Source: an uncultured Anaerotruncus sp.
GTDB taxonomy: Bacteria; Bacillota; Clostridia; Oscillospirales; Ruminococcaceae
Reading direction: 5' to 3'
Length of the DNA: 15,352 nt
Assembly: GCA_910586875.1 (NCBI GenBank)
Contig: CAJUJI010000061.1
Span: 1-15,352, forward strand
Shown here: positions 7,581 through 13,519 of the stretch, piece by piece
How positions within the stretch are numbered: the stretch's first letter is position 1
Layout of the letters: every line of letters starts with the position of its first letter
The notes under the pieces: generated by a model
Database searches by the model: none
Told to the model about the DNA's origin: nothing
The model's input: the letters and a program-made list of their open reading frames with translations, nothing else
Program-made: the position numbers and the translations under genes

Positions 7581-8564
7581 ATGGCTAGTTTCTCTGCGAA
7601 GCGCGCGGTTGTTAGCGCGGCAAAAAAATGCAGCCTGACAGAGCTGCTGCTCAATTATGGATTTTACCTGGCCATTTTGGGGATCATCGCAAGCTTTGCG
7701 ATCCAGGACGAGAACTTTTTGACGCCTGGCAATCTCTTTAATGTGGTGACCCAGGCGGGCTATCTGATCGTGGTTTCCATCGGCGTGATGCTGACCATCC
7801 TCACCACAGGAATCGACCTTTCGGTGGGCGCGGTGCTGGCGATGAGCGCCGTGCTGGGGGCGAGCGTGATGCAGCGCACCCAGAGCATCCCGCTGGGCAT
7901 CCTGGTCATGCTGCTGGTGGGCGCGCTGTGCGGGCTGATCAACGGCCTTGTGACGGTCAAGCTGAGCTTTCCGCCGTTTATCGCAACGCTGGCGATGATG
8001 AACCTTTCCAGAGGCATCTCGCTTGCGCTGACCCGCGGGGAGTCGATCGGCGGGCTTCCTGCGGGCTACCGTACCATCGGCTGGGGCAAGATGGCGGGGG
8101 TTCCGATCACCTTTGTGATTTCGCTGCTGCTGTTTTTTGTGGGCTGGTTTTTGCTCAGATGCACCAACTACGGCCGCCGGCTGTATGCGGTGGGCGGGAG
8201 CAGGAGCGCCGCACAGGTCATGGGCATTTCGGTTGCGGGCACAATCGTTCTGGCCTATGTGATGAGCGGACTGCTCGCCGGTGTGGGCGGTGTGCTGATG
8301 TCTGCGCGCCTGAGCGCCGCGCGCTCGATCATGGCGGACAATTTGCAGATGGACGCCATCGCAGCGGTGGTCATCGGCGGCACCAGTCTGGACGGCGGCA
8401 AGGGCAGCATCCTCGGCACGCTGATCGGCGCGCTGCTCATTGCGATCATCCGAAACGGGTTGAATCTGCTGGGGGTGGAGTACTATTACCAGATTGTTTT
8501 GACCGGCACGATTATTCTTGCGGCTGCGGCGATTGACAGCGTCAAGCGGGTACGGGAAGGATAG
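7581..8564 (+). CDS. Sugar-type ABC importer permease 2 (RbsC/LsrD-like)
   Basis: A 327-residue membrane protein of the same family as permease 1 but clearly diverged from it. It has TTGIDLSVGAVLAMSAV, the ATPase-contacting loop AVGGSRSAAQVMGI, and VIGGTSLDGGKGSILGT. ATG 7581 is chosen because AGGAGGGG lies 5 nt before it; an in-frame upstream ATG at 7503 falls within the binding-protein gene and lacks a ribosome site. The gene starts 25 nt after the binding-protein stop and is the last of the operon, ending just before a strong terminator. Two different permeases with one fused ATPase fit an Lsr-like heterodimeric channel. The order ATPase-permease-binding protein-permease is unusual. Confidence 0.92.
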   Translation: MASFSAKRAVVSAAKKCSLTELLLNYGFYLAILGIIASFAIQDENFLTPGNLFNVVTQAGYLIVVSIGVMLTILTTGIDLSVGAVLAMSAVLGASVMQRTQSIPLGILVMLLVGALCGLINGLVTVKLSFPPFIATLAMMNLSRGISLALTRGESIGGLPAGYRTIGWGKMAGVPITFVISLLLFFVGWFLLRCTNYGRRLYAVGGSRSAAQVMGISVAGTIVLAYVMSGLLAGVGGVLMSARLSAARSIMADNLQMDAIAAVVIGGTSLDGGKGSILGTLIGALLIAIIRNGLNLLGVEYYYQIVLTGTIILAAAAIDSVKRVREG

Positions 8565-8565
8565 C

Positions 8566-8607
8566 AAAAGTCCGGCGGATGCAAGCGCATATCCGCCGGA
8601 CTTTTTT
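8566..8607 (+). terminator. Intrinsic terminator of the ABC operon
   Basis: A perfect 15-bp stem (8566-8580 against 8591-8605, core AGTCCGGCGGAT/ATCCGCCGGACT) with a 10-nt loop runs into a six-T tract at 8602-8607. It starts 2 nt after the permease 2 stop. The A-run on the left arm means it may also work on the minus strand. Confidence 0.93.
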
Positions 8608-8643
8608 GAGAGGCTCGCACATACAATAAAGTGGTGATGCTTG

Positions 8644-8781
8644 ATGAATCAGAACAACCGCTGCTGCCAGCCCCAATGCTGCTGTCCACGCCCGCGCGGG
8701 TGCGGCTGCCTGCCAATTTTCCTGTTTGCACTTGCATTTTTGTTTTTGTGCGGCATGTTGATTGTGCCGTTTTTTGCCTAA
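8644..8781 (+). CDS. Small cysteine-rich single-span membrane protein (45 aa), unknown
   Basis: A 45-residue reading frame from ATG 8644 to TAA 8779-8781. The N-terminal half is hydrophilic and Cys-rich: Cys 7, 8, 12, 13, 14, 20 and 22 among Gln, Pro and Arg. The C-terminal half (about 23-44) is a hydrophobic stretch, LPIFLFALAFLFLCGMLIV, able to span the membrane; it contains Cys36 and ends in PFFA. The upstream AAAGTGGTGAT (8628-8638) matches 9 of 11 bases of the extended Shine-Dalgarno AAGGAGGTGAT and ends 5 nt before the start. TACAAT (8622-8627) could be a -10, but no -35 fits. The sharp two-part composition and ribosome site argue for a real gene. I do not recognise the family. Metal binding or a small sporulation or envelope protein are possibilities only. 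Confidence 0.6.
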   Translation: MNQNNRCCQPQCCCPRPRGCGCLPIFLFALAFLFLCGMLIVPFFA

Positions 8782-8792
8782 GCTGCAAGAAC

Positions 8793-8827
8793 GCCCGACA
8801 AATAAGGTCGGGCTTCATCAGTGCTTT
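8793..8827 (+). terminator. Weak hairpin after the Cys-rich gene, possible terminator
   Basis: GCCCGAC (8793-8799) pairs with GTCGGGC (8807-8813). The T-run (about 8825-8830) comes 11 nt later, too far for a standard terminator. It may still mark the end of the small transcript. Confidence 0.4.
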
Positions 8828-8830
8828 TTT

Positions 8831-9300
8831 ATTCCCTTGTGTTCATACTGCGGAGGATAAAGGCTGTGAAAGAAACCACATAAAAAAGCATGAAGCTGTC
8901 AAAAGCAGCGAAAACTGCCTTGAGCAGCCGGTTGGGTGCAAGAGATCCCAACCGTTAAAACAAAGAAAGCGGCCGGTGTATACGCCAAAGCCGGACCGTG
9001 ACATGTTTGAAACGAAGTAAACCGAACCCCGATATACAGCGGCAGCAAAACCAACCAGATACAGGATGTTCATTCAAGTGCCACGCCGGTTTTGGAACGC
9101 TTAGCTGCGGCGCTGTCAGATGGACAAGGCCGGTTGCTGGACAGACACATTGAGAAAAAACAAAAGCCAGAGCAGTCCGTAGATGCCCGCGGCCTTCCGA
9201 TGCCTGACGGCGAAATGTTTGTAAAAGTGTTCTGCAAATATCAAAGCCGAATACCCGTCCGGATAGACCAAAGGCATATAAGGTTTGATAGCAGTATGAT
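8831..9300. other. About 470 bp without an assured gene
   Basis: No recognisable protein family is seen on either strand. It holds a perfect 8-bp hairpin, CGGTTGGG (8929-8936) with CCCAACCG (8947-8954), not followed by a T tract. There are also two doubtful minus-strand ORFs, 9116-9277 (listed separately) and 8843-9073. The latter gives 76 residues with a hydrophobic start but no ribosome site. No clear spo0A terminator was found. Confidence 0.5.
9116..9277 (-). CDS. Doubtful small ORF downstream of spo0A (53 aa)
   Basis: A 53-codon minus-strand frame starting 23 nt after the spo0A stop. The product has a mixed N-terminal part (PDGYSALIFAEHFYKHF), a basic stretch (VRHRK), then a hydrophobic segment GIYGLLWLLFFLNVSV (residues 31-46). 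About 63% of third codon positions are G or C, like coding DNA here. Against it: no Shine-Dalgarno site before the ATG, no recognised family, and an opposing plus-strand frame over the same bases that also looks coding-like. It could be a small membrane protein, a gene remnant or chance. Confidence 0.25.
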   Translation of the reverse strand: MPLVYPDGYSALIFAEHFYKHFAVRHRKAAGIYGLLWLLFFLNVSVQQPALSI

Positions 9301-10086
9301 TTACCTTGCGTCCAGGCGGGGCATTTCCGCTTTTTTCAGGCGCAATCGCAGCTTGTCTGCAATCATGGCGACGAATTCGGAGTTGGTAGGCTTGCCGCGC
9401 CCGTTGTGGATGGTGTAGCCGAAATAGCTGTTTAAGGTGTCGACATCGCCGCGATCCCAGGCCACTTCAATCGCATGTCGGATGGCGCGTTCCACGCGGG
9501 AAGCGGTGGTGCTGAACTTTCTTGCAACGGCTGGATAAAGCAGCTTTGTGACAGAATTGATAATATCTGGATTGCGCACCGCCAGGATGATGGATTCTCG
9601 GACGTAGTGATAACCCTTGATGTGGGCGGGCACACCGATTTGGTGGATGATTTCGGTGACCATCAGCTCGATGTCCGGACCGCTGGGCGGATCTGCCGGC
9701 GGCTGCTGTTCAACTCCTAACATGGACATCACCCGTTGACCGATCAGCTCAGGGTCAAACGGCATAGGGAAAAAATAACACATTCCGGCTTGCATGAGCT
9801 GGGCTTCGAGAACTGGGTTACTGAAGGTGGCAGTTACCATGAAAAGCGGTTTTGTTCTCAGATTGGATTCGCGAATGGTGTTCATCACGCCTAGCGCGTC
9901 CAACTTTGGCATAAAAACATCTAACAATACAACTGCGGGCTCTGCCTCACGGATCAACTGTAATACTGCCATTCCGTCTCTTGGGGCTGTAAGGACCTCG
10001 AAGCCATGTTTTTGCAGAAATGCGGCGCAGCCGCTGCAATAATCGCCGCCGCTCTCCACGATTAGCACTTTTGCAAATTCTTTCAT
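9301..10086 (-). CDS. spo0A: Sporulation master regulator Spo0A with atypical receiver domain
   Basis: A 261-residue protein. Residues 1-124 form a response-regulator receiver domain and about 138-250 the Spo0A DNA-binding domain, which is almost canonical: IGVPAHIKGYHYVRE, LYPAVARKF, TTASRVERAIRHAIEVAW, KPTNSEFVAMIADKLRL. The receiver keeps the phospho-acceptor Asp56 (LLDVFMP) and Thr85. The acidic pair that binds Mg2+ (Asp-Asp in most Spo0A proteins) reads Glu11-Ser12 (LIVESGGDY), and the conserved active-site Lys before PFD is Met108 (FFPMPFD). Control by phosphorylation may therefore be altered. ATG 10086 is chosen for the GGAGGAG site 5 nt upstream; a longer in-frame start at 10146 would put the ribosome site and promoter inside the gene. 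It lies downstream of spoIVB, the usual Firmicutes order. Confidence 0.96.
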   Translation of the reverse strand: MKEFAKVLIVESGGDYCSGCAAFLQKHGFEVLTAPRDGMAVLQLIREAEPAVVLLDVFMPKLDALGVMNTIRESNLRTKPLFMVTATFSNPVLEAQLMQAGMCYFFPMPFDPELIGQRVMSMLGVEQQPPADPPSGPDIELMVTEIIHQIGVPAHIKGYHYVRESIILAVRNPDIINSVTKLLYPAVARKFSTTASRVERAIRHAIEVAWDRGDVDTLNSYFGYTIHNGRGKPTNSEFVAMIADKLRLRLKKAEMPRLDAR

Positions 10087-10117
10087 CCGTACTCCTCCAA
10101 ATACTTTCCCTATGCCT

Positions 10118-10146
10118 ATCTTAACACTTGCATCTGCTTTTGACAA
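10118..10146 (-). promoter_or_regulatory. Sigma-A promoter of spo0A
   Basis: On the minus strand TTGTCA (10146-10141) and TAAGAT (10123-10118) are 17 bp apart. Transcription would start near 10111, giving a leader of about 25 nt. TGTCAAA (10145-10139), overlapping the -35, is one base from the Spo0A box TGTCGAA and may allow feedback; that is inference. Confidence 0.75.
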
Positions 10147-10206
10147 TCTTTTTTCTTCCGAAATATTAGAGGTTTTTCGTAGGAAACTTTGGTAAATATC
10201 TCTACA

Positions 10207-11430
10207 TTAGTTTTGCTTTGTTTCGATGTTTTTCGACATTTTTGCCATGTTTTCTGCAAAAATTCCATATCCTCGAGTTGGATCGTTTACGAACACATGT
10301 GTCACTGCACCGATCAATTTGCCATTTTGAAGGATTGGACTGCCGCTCATTCCCTGCACAATTCCGCCTGTTTTGGCAAGAAGCTGTGGATCGGTTACAC
10401 GGATTACCATATTTTTCGTTGGGTTGTTTTCAATAATATTCACTTTTTCGACGGAAATTGCATATTCTTGCGTTTCGCCGTCGTCTAATGTGCAGAGAAT
10501 ACTGGCAGGTCCCTCCTGCACCTCGTACTTTAAACCGAGAGGGATGGCCTGTGCCAGACGCAGCGGCTTTACGCCCAGTCCAAAGATGCCCTCTTGGGAA
10601 TTGATCAGCAGCTCGCCGACCTTCTCGCCCGAGAAGCTGCCGCGCAGCTCGCCGGGCGCGCCGCTTGCCCCGCGGTGCACGCCGGTGATCTTCACCCCCA
10701 CGATCTCGCCCGAGTGCAGCGGCATGATATTGCCGGTGTCCACGTCGCAGATGGCGTGTCCCAGCCCCGCAAACACGTTGGTGGTGGGGTTATAATAGGT
10801 CATGGTGCCGATGCCGGCCGAGCTGTCGCGCACCCAGATGCCTGCGCGGTAAACCCCGTCGTCGCTGCGCACCGGATTGAGCTGATAGGTCATCGACTCG
10901 CCCGCGCGTTCGAGCTGTACCTCAACCGCGCGCCCGCCGCACGAGGAGACCACTGCACCAACGTCTTCGTTGGTCAGCACCGGCTGACCGTTCATCGAGA
11001 GGATGATGTCGCCCACCTTGACGCCGGCCTCACGCGCGGGGTTGCTCGAGTCGCCGCCGCTGGCGATGTCGCTCATCCCGACCACCATCACCCCTTCGGT
11101 GAACATTTTGATGCCGAACGGGTTGCCGCCAGGGATGACCATTTCGCGATCGACCACCTGCACCTGCACCTGTTTGATCTCCACGCCGTAGGGCAGCTTC
11201 AGATCGACGTTATAGCTGTTGCCGGGCGCGGCGTAGGCCTCCACCGGCATACTGTCGCTGCTGTTGGTCGAGGTGATCGGCAGCGTGCTTTGGATGGTGA
11301 GCGTTTCACCTGCGGCTACGTAATATTGGTCGGGAAGGGTCGCCTGTGTATAGAGAGCAAAGCCTTGCACGGTGATGATGGCTAAGGACAGCAGCTTTGC
11401 AAATCTCCGGTAATGTGTTCTGAGTCTCAT
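10207..11430 (-). CDS. spoIVB: SpoIVB serine peptidase (S55), sporulation signalling protease
   Basis: A 407-residue protein made in the forespore. In known systems it cleaves SpoIVFA to release pro-sigma-K processing. An N-terminal basic stretch plus hydrophobic anchor (about residues 8-30) is followed by a PDZ domain (about 105-190, including GVKVGDIILSMNG) and the S55 peptidase domain. The likely catalytic triad is His225 (GLGHAICD), Asp347 (VTDPQLL) and Ser362 (GMSGSPI). The 15-residue gap between Asp and Ser equals that reported for the Bacillus subtilis enzyme (Asp363/Ser378). All three residues are intact. The start ATG (11428-11430) has AGGGGGA about 6 nt upstream. spo0A follows 120 nt downstream with its own promoter. 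Confidence 0.95.
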   Translation of the reverse strand: MRLRTHYRRFAKLLSLAIITVQGFALYTQATLPDQYYVAAGETLTIQSTLPITSTNSSDSMPVEAYAAPGNSYNVDLKLPYGVEIKQVQVQVVDREMVIPGGNPFGIKMFTEGVMVVGMSDIASGGDSSNPAREAGVKVGDIILSMNGQPVLTNEDVGAVVSSCGGRAVEVQLERAGESMTYQLNPVRSDDGVYRAGIWVRDSSAGIGTMTYYNPTTNVFAGLGHAICDVDTGNIMPLHSGEIVGVKITGVHRGASGAPGELRGSFSGEKVGELLINSQEGIFGLGVKPLRLAQAIPLGLKYEVQEGPASILCTLDDGETQEYAISVEKVNIIENNPTKNMVIRVTDPQLLAKTGGIVQGMSGSPILQNGKLIGAVTHVFVNDPTRGYGIFAENMAKMSKNIETKQN

Positions 11431-11666
11431 CGGAATTCCCCCTGATTTTTTTGATTGGTTTGATGCTTTTAACTTTCCACCTTACGCAATTTTTATTTTG
11501 GGGAATAACTGCAAGGATTTTTGCTAGATGGGCAAATTGCCGAAAATTTGCGGCTTGCGCATACGTTTCGCATTTTTTGCATAAAGTTTGGCCGAATTTT
11601 TTGGCACGAAATTTTCAAAGAACGAGAAAAAATTTTCTAATTTCACTGGAAGTTTTTGCGCAGTTG
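11431..11666. other. AT-rich divergent intergenic region
   Basis: It separates spoIVB (minus) from the SLOG gene (plus) and should hold both promoters. On the minus strand GCGTAA (11487-11482) and CATCAAA (11465-11459), 16 bp apart, faintly resemble a sigma-G type promoter, which would suit spoIVB, but the match is too weak to call. No gene is supported; a 72-codon TTG-started frame here lacks a ribosome site. Confidence 0.45.
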
Positions 11667-11675
11667 TGATATGAT
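11667..11675 (+). promoter_or_regulatory. Extended -10 promoter of the SLOG-like gene
   Basis: TGATATGAT is an extended -10 element (TG, one base, TATGAT). No good -35 is present 16-18 bp upstream, which fits an extended -10 promoter. The start would be near 11682, about 24 nt before the gene. Confidence 0.6.
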
Positions 11676-11705
11676 AGAAAAAAGTTTCATATCGGAGGTG
11701 TAACT

Positions 11706-12053
11706 ATGCGTGTTGCAGTGGTTGGGTCCCGAAAAGCGGGCAACCTAACAGTACAAGACGTGATCGATCAGCTACCAGAGAATACTTCGGAGCTGGTAAG
11801 TGGTGGTGCGATTGGAGTGGACAGGCTTGCGGAGCAGGCCGCGGAGCGGTTAAAGCTGCCGATTCGGGTGTTTTTGCCGGAGTACAGCAGGCTTGGAAAG
11901 CGTGCGCCGTTGCTGCGCAATGAGCAGATTGTACATTATGCGGATTTTGTGCTTGCGTTTTGGGATTATCAGTCGCGTGGGACCGCGTACACGCTCGACT
12001 ATTGCACCCGTGCGGGGACGCCGTACCGCATCGTTCGGATTAAAGAGGAATAG
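11706..12053 (+). CDS. SLOG-superfamily (DUF2493/YpsA-like) protein
   Basis: A 115-residue Rossmann-like protein: an N-terminal beta strand and loop MRVAVVGSRKAG, SGGAIGVDRLAEQAAERL (residues 33-50), and a later strand with VLAFWDYQSRGT (82-93). The GGAxGVDxLA motif and the R-N-x-x-I-x-x-x-A-D pattern are typical of the nucleotide- or nucleotide-sugar-binding SLOG group, which includes DprA-like and LOG-like proteins. ATG 11706 has GGAGGTG 5 nt upstream. It appears monocistronic with its own promoter. Many such proteins have no known role; some lie in phage-defence or mobile contexts, but nothing mobile is visible here. The function is unknown. Confidence 0.8.
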   Translation: MRVAVVGSRKAGNLTVQDVIDQLPENTSELVSGGAIGVDRLAEQAAERLKLPIRVFLPEYSRLGKRAPLLRNEQIVHYADFVLAFWDYQSRGTAYTLDYCTRAGTPYRIVRIKEE

Positions 12054-12081
12054 GGGGTAGGATTTGATAGATCCGATGTTG

Positions 12082-12112
12082 GAGGGGCTTTTTTTCTTGC
12101 AAAAAGCCCCTC
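12082..12112. terminator. Palindrome after the SLOG gene, possible terminator
   Basis: GAGGGGCTTTTT (12082-12093) pairs exactly with AAAAAGCCCCTC (12101-12112) around a 7-nt loop. The T-run is inside the left arm rather than after the stem, so it is not a standard intrinsic terminator. It could still stop transcription or stabilise 3' ends in this convergent region. Confidence 0.5.
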
Positions 12113-12139
12113 TTGCGCGCCTGCGCTGCAAGCGCGCAA
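12113..12139. repeat. GC-rich inverted repeat
   Basis: TTGCGCGC (12113-12120) and GCGCGCAA (12132-12139) form a perfect 8-bp stem with an 11-nt loop, directly abutting the preceding palindrome. Confidence 0.55.
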
Positions 12140-12176
12140 TTCACCCAAAAATGCGCAAAACGAAAAGGACGCGTTT

Positions 12177-12217
12177 CGCACCATCCCAAAAACCCTGCGG
12201 GTTTTTGGGATGGTGCG
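12177..12217. terminator. Perfect 19-bp palindrome with bidirectional-terminator core
   Basis: Positions 12177-12195 and 12199-12217 are exact inverted repeats of 19 bp with loop TGC. The inner part AAAAACCC-TGC-GGGTTTTT reads as a short stem flanked by A and T runs on both strands, suited to stopping the convergent SLOG and Ger transcripts. The outer arms (CGCACCATCCC/GGGATGGTGCG) make it look like a dispersed repeat unit. Confidence 0.65.
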
Positions 12218-12242
12218 ACGGGGGCGCTGCCCCTCGTCCCCG

Positions 12243-12262
12243 CAGCCTTTTAAAAAAGGCTG
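12243..12262. terminator. Hairpin downstream of the Ger operon
   Basis: CAGCCTTTT (12243-12251) pairs with AAAAGGCTG (12254-12262) around AA. It is the first strong hairpin met by transcripts of the minus-strand Ger operon, 43 nt past the last stop codon. Confidence 0.5.
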
Positions 12263-12304
12263 GCGAAAATTTTAGTACGTCTGCGGCGAGCGGCGGGGAT
12301 AAGT

Positions 12305-13519
12305 TTAGTGGATGGATTGGTCGACGCCGCTGCGATCGATCACACATTCCACCTGCACAGCAAACCCCATCTGCTGCAAGGCTTCCGTCCAGTTTTGCCG
12401 GTGTGCGCGATAATAGTCCGGCAATCGCTGCCGGATCAGCTGCGAGACGCCGAACACATCATAGCCTTGCTTGAGCGTATCCGCCAGCAGCGACTCGATT
12501 TCCTTCGTGATCGCGCGCTCTTGCAGCCGCTGGGTATAGGTGCGCTCCGCGTCGCCCATTCGCGACCCATCCGCCAGCTCGGTTTCCAGCACGGTGCTAT
12601 GCACCTTGAGATGCAAATTCAGTACCAGCAGGTCACCGGTCAGCTCCGGCTCCAGGCAGAGCTTTTTGGGGCGCAGCACCGCGGACACCCGTCCGAACTG
12701 AGGCTCTGAGACCTCCAACGCGCGGGCTTCTATGCGGTTTTGGATCCAGGCCAGCCCCTGGGCGTCCTGTGTTGAGAGCAGCGCTTGCAGCCGGTCCCCT
12801 TGCAGCAGCCCCAATCCGGCATATTGCAGCCGCAGTGGTTGTGTGGACTGCTGGGACGGTTCAGGCTGTTCGGAGGAAGCGTCTTCACTGGAGGCGGTGT
12901 TCTCGCTGGAGGCGGCGTTCTCGCCAGTGGAGGATTCGGCGGATTGCGGCTGCTGCAAATACACGAGCGGCAGGACCGCTGCACCCTGCGGGCCACGGAT
13001 TGCGTCGATCAGATCGATCAGATGGCTGCGCACCAGATAGCCCCCTTTGATGCTTGCATTGACACTGTCTACCAAACCCTCTGCGCTGAGCAGAGGGTTT
13101 TCCTTTTGTGCGCAAAGCAGCGGTGCCGCCTCGCCCTGGGCCAGCAGCACGGTCAGCGAGGGGTTGACACGGTAGTTTGCATTGAAAAATTCCAGCAGGT
13201 AATCCAGCCCATCCTGCGCCAGCTCTGCCCCGATGACCAGCAGCGAGCAGTTGCCCAAAAACATCTGCCGCCCCTGCTGGCTGCTGCAACGGGCGAGCGC
13301 TTCGGTCAGGCTGCCGCCCTCCTGCTCGATGACCGTGAGCGCGGGCTCGCTGCTTTCGCCGGTGCCGCCCACGCCGGCCACCTGCATGGTGATGCGGTAG
13401 CCGCCGTCCTCCGCGCGGTCGATCGCCATGCCCTCCATGATCGCGCGGTCGTTCAGGCGGATGCTCTGCATACACCCGCTAAGCAGCACCGCCAGCAGCA
13501 GACAAACGAGCTTGTTCAT
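12305..13519 (-). CDS. Ger(x)C-family lipoprotein, germinant receptor C subunit
   Basis: A 404-residue lipoprotein with a short signal MNKLVCLLLAVLLSGC and the lipid-modified cysteine at residue 16. The N-terminal domain (RLNDRAIMEGMAIDR, then GGSLTEALARCSSQQGRQMF and LGNCSLLVIGAEL) and a C-terminal domain (about 228-395) match the Ger(x)C family. This is the outer-face subunit of spore nutrient germinant receptors. Residues 192-227 form a Ser/Glu/Ala linker encoded by imperfect 18-bp repeats, an unusual insert between the two domains. ATG 13519 is chosen because GGAGG precedes it and it overlaps the B-subunit stop (ATGA); a longer upstream frame reads antisense-like residues without a signal. 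It is the last gene of the operon. Confidence 0.9.
   Translation of the reverse strand: MNKLVCLLLAVLLSGCMQSIRLNDRAIMEGMAIDRAEDGGYRITMQVAGVGGTGESSEPALTVIEQEGGSLTEALARCSSQQGRQMFLGNCSLLVIGAELAQDGLDYLLEFFNANYRVNPSLTVLLAQGEAAPLLCAQKENPLLSAEGLVDSVNASIKGGYLVRSHLIDLIDAIRGPQGAAVLPLVYLQQPQSAESSTGENAASSENTASSEDASSEQPEPSQQSTQPLRLQYAGLGLLQGDRLQALLSTQDAQGLAWIQNRIEARALEVSEPQFGRVSAVLRPKKLCLEPELTGDLLVLNLHLKVHSTVLETELADGSRMGDAERTYTQRLQERAITKEIESLLADTLKQGYDVFGVSQLIRQRLPDYYRAHRQNWTEALQQMGFAVQVECVIDRSGVDQSIH

Noticed and set aside
8631..9020. A 129-codon GTG-started plus-strand frame over the Cys-rich gene and beyond
   Set aside because: It runs through the hairpin at 8793-8813 and has irregular composition. The extended Shine-Dalgarno overlaps its own start codon, while it is correctly spaced for the ATG at 8644.
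8831..9100. A possible riboswitch in the gene-less stretch
   Set aside because: No conserved core of a riboswitch class that I know was recognised, and no gene starts directly downstream on the plus strand.
11459..11487. A possible sigma-G promoter for spoIVB on the minus strand (GCGTAA, 16 bp, CATCAAA)
   Set aside because: Each box departs from consensus and the spacing is short. It is expected from biology but not convincing in the sequence.
11451..11669. A 72-codon TTG-started frame in the spoIVB-SLOG intergenic region
   Set aside because: It is AT-rich, lacks a ribosome site and covers the region where both divergent promoters should lie.
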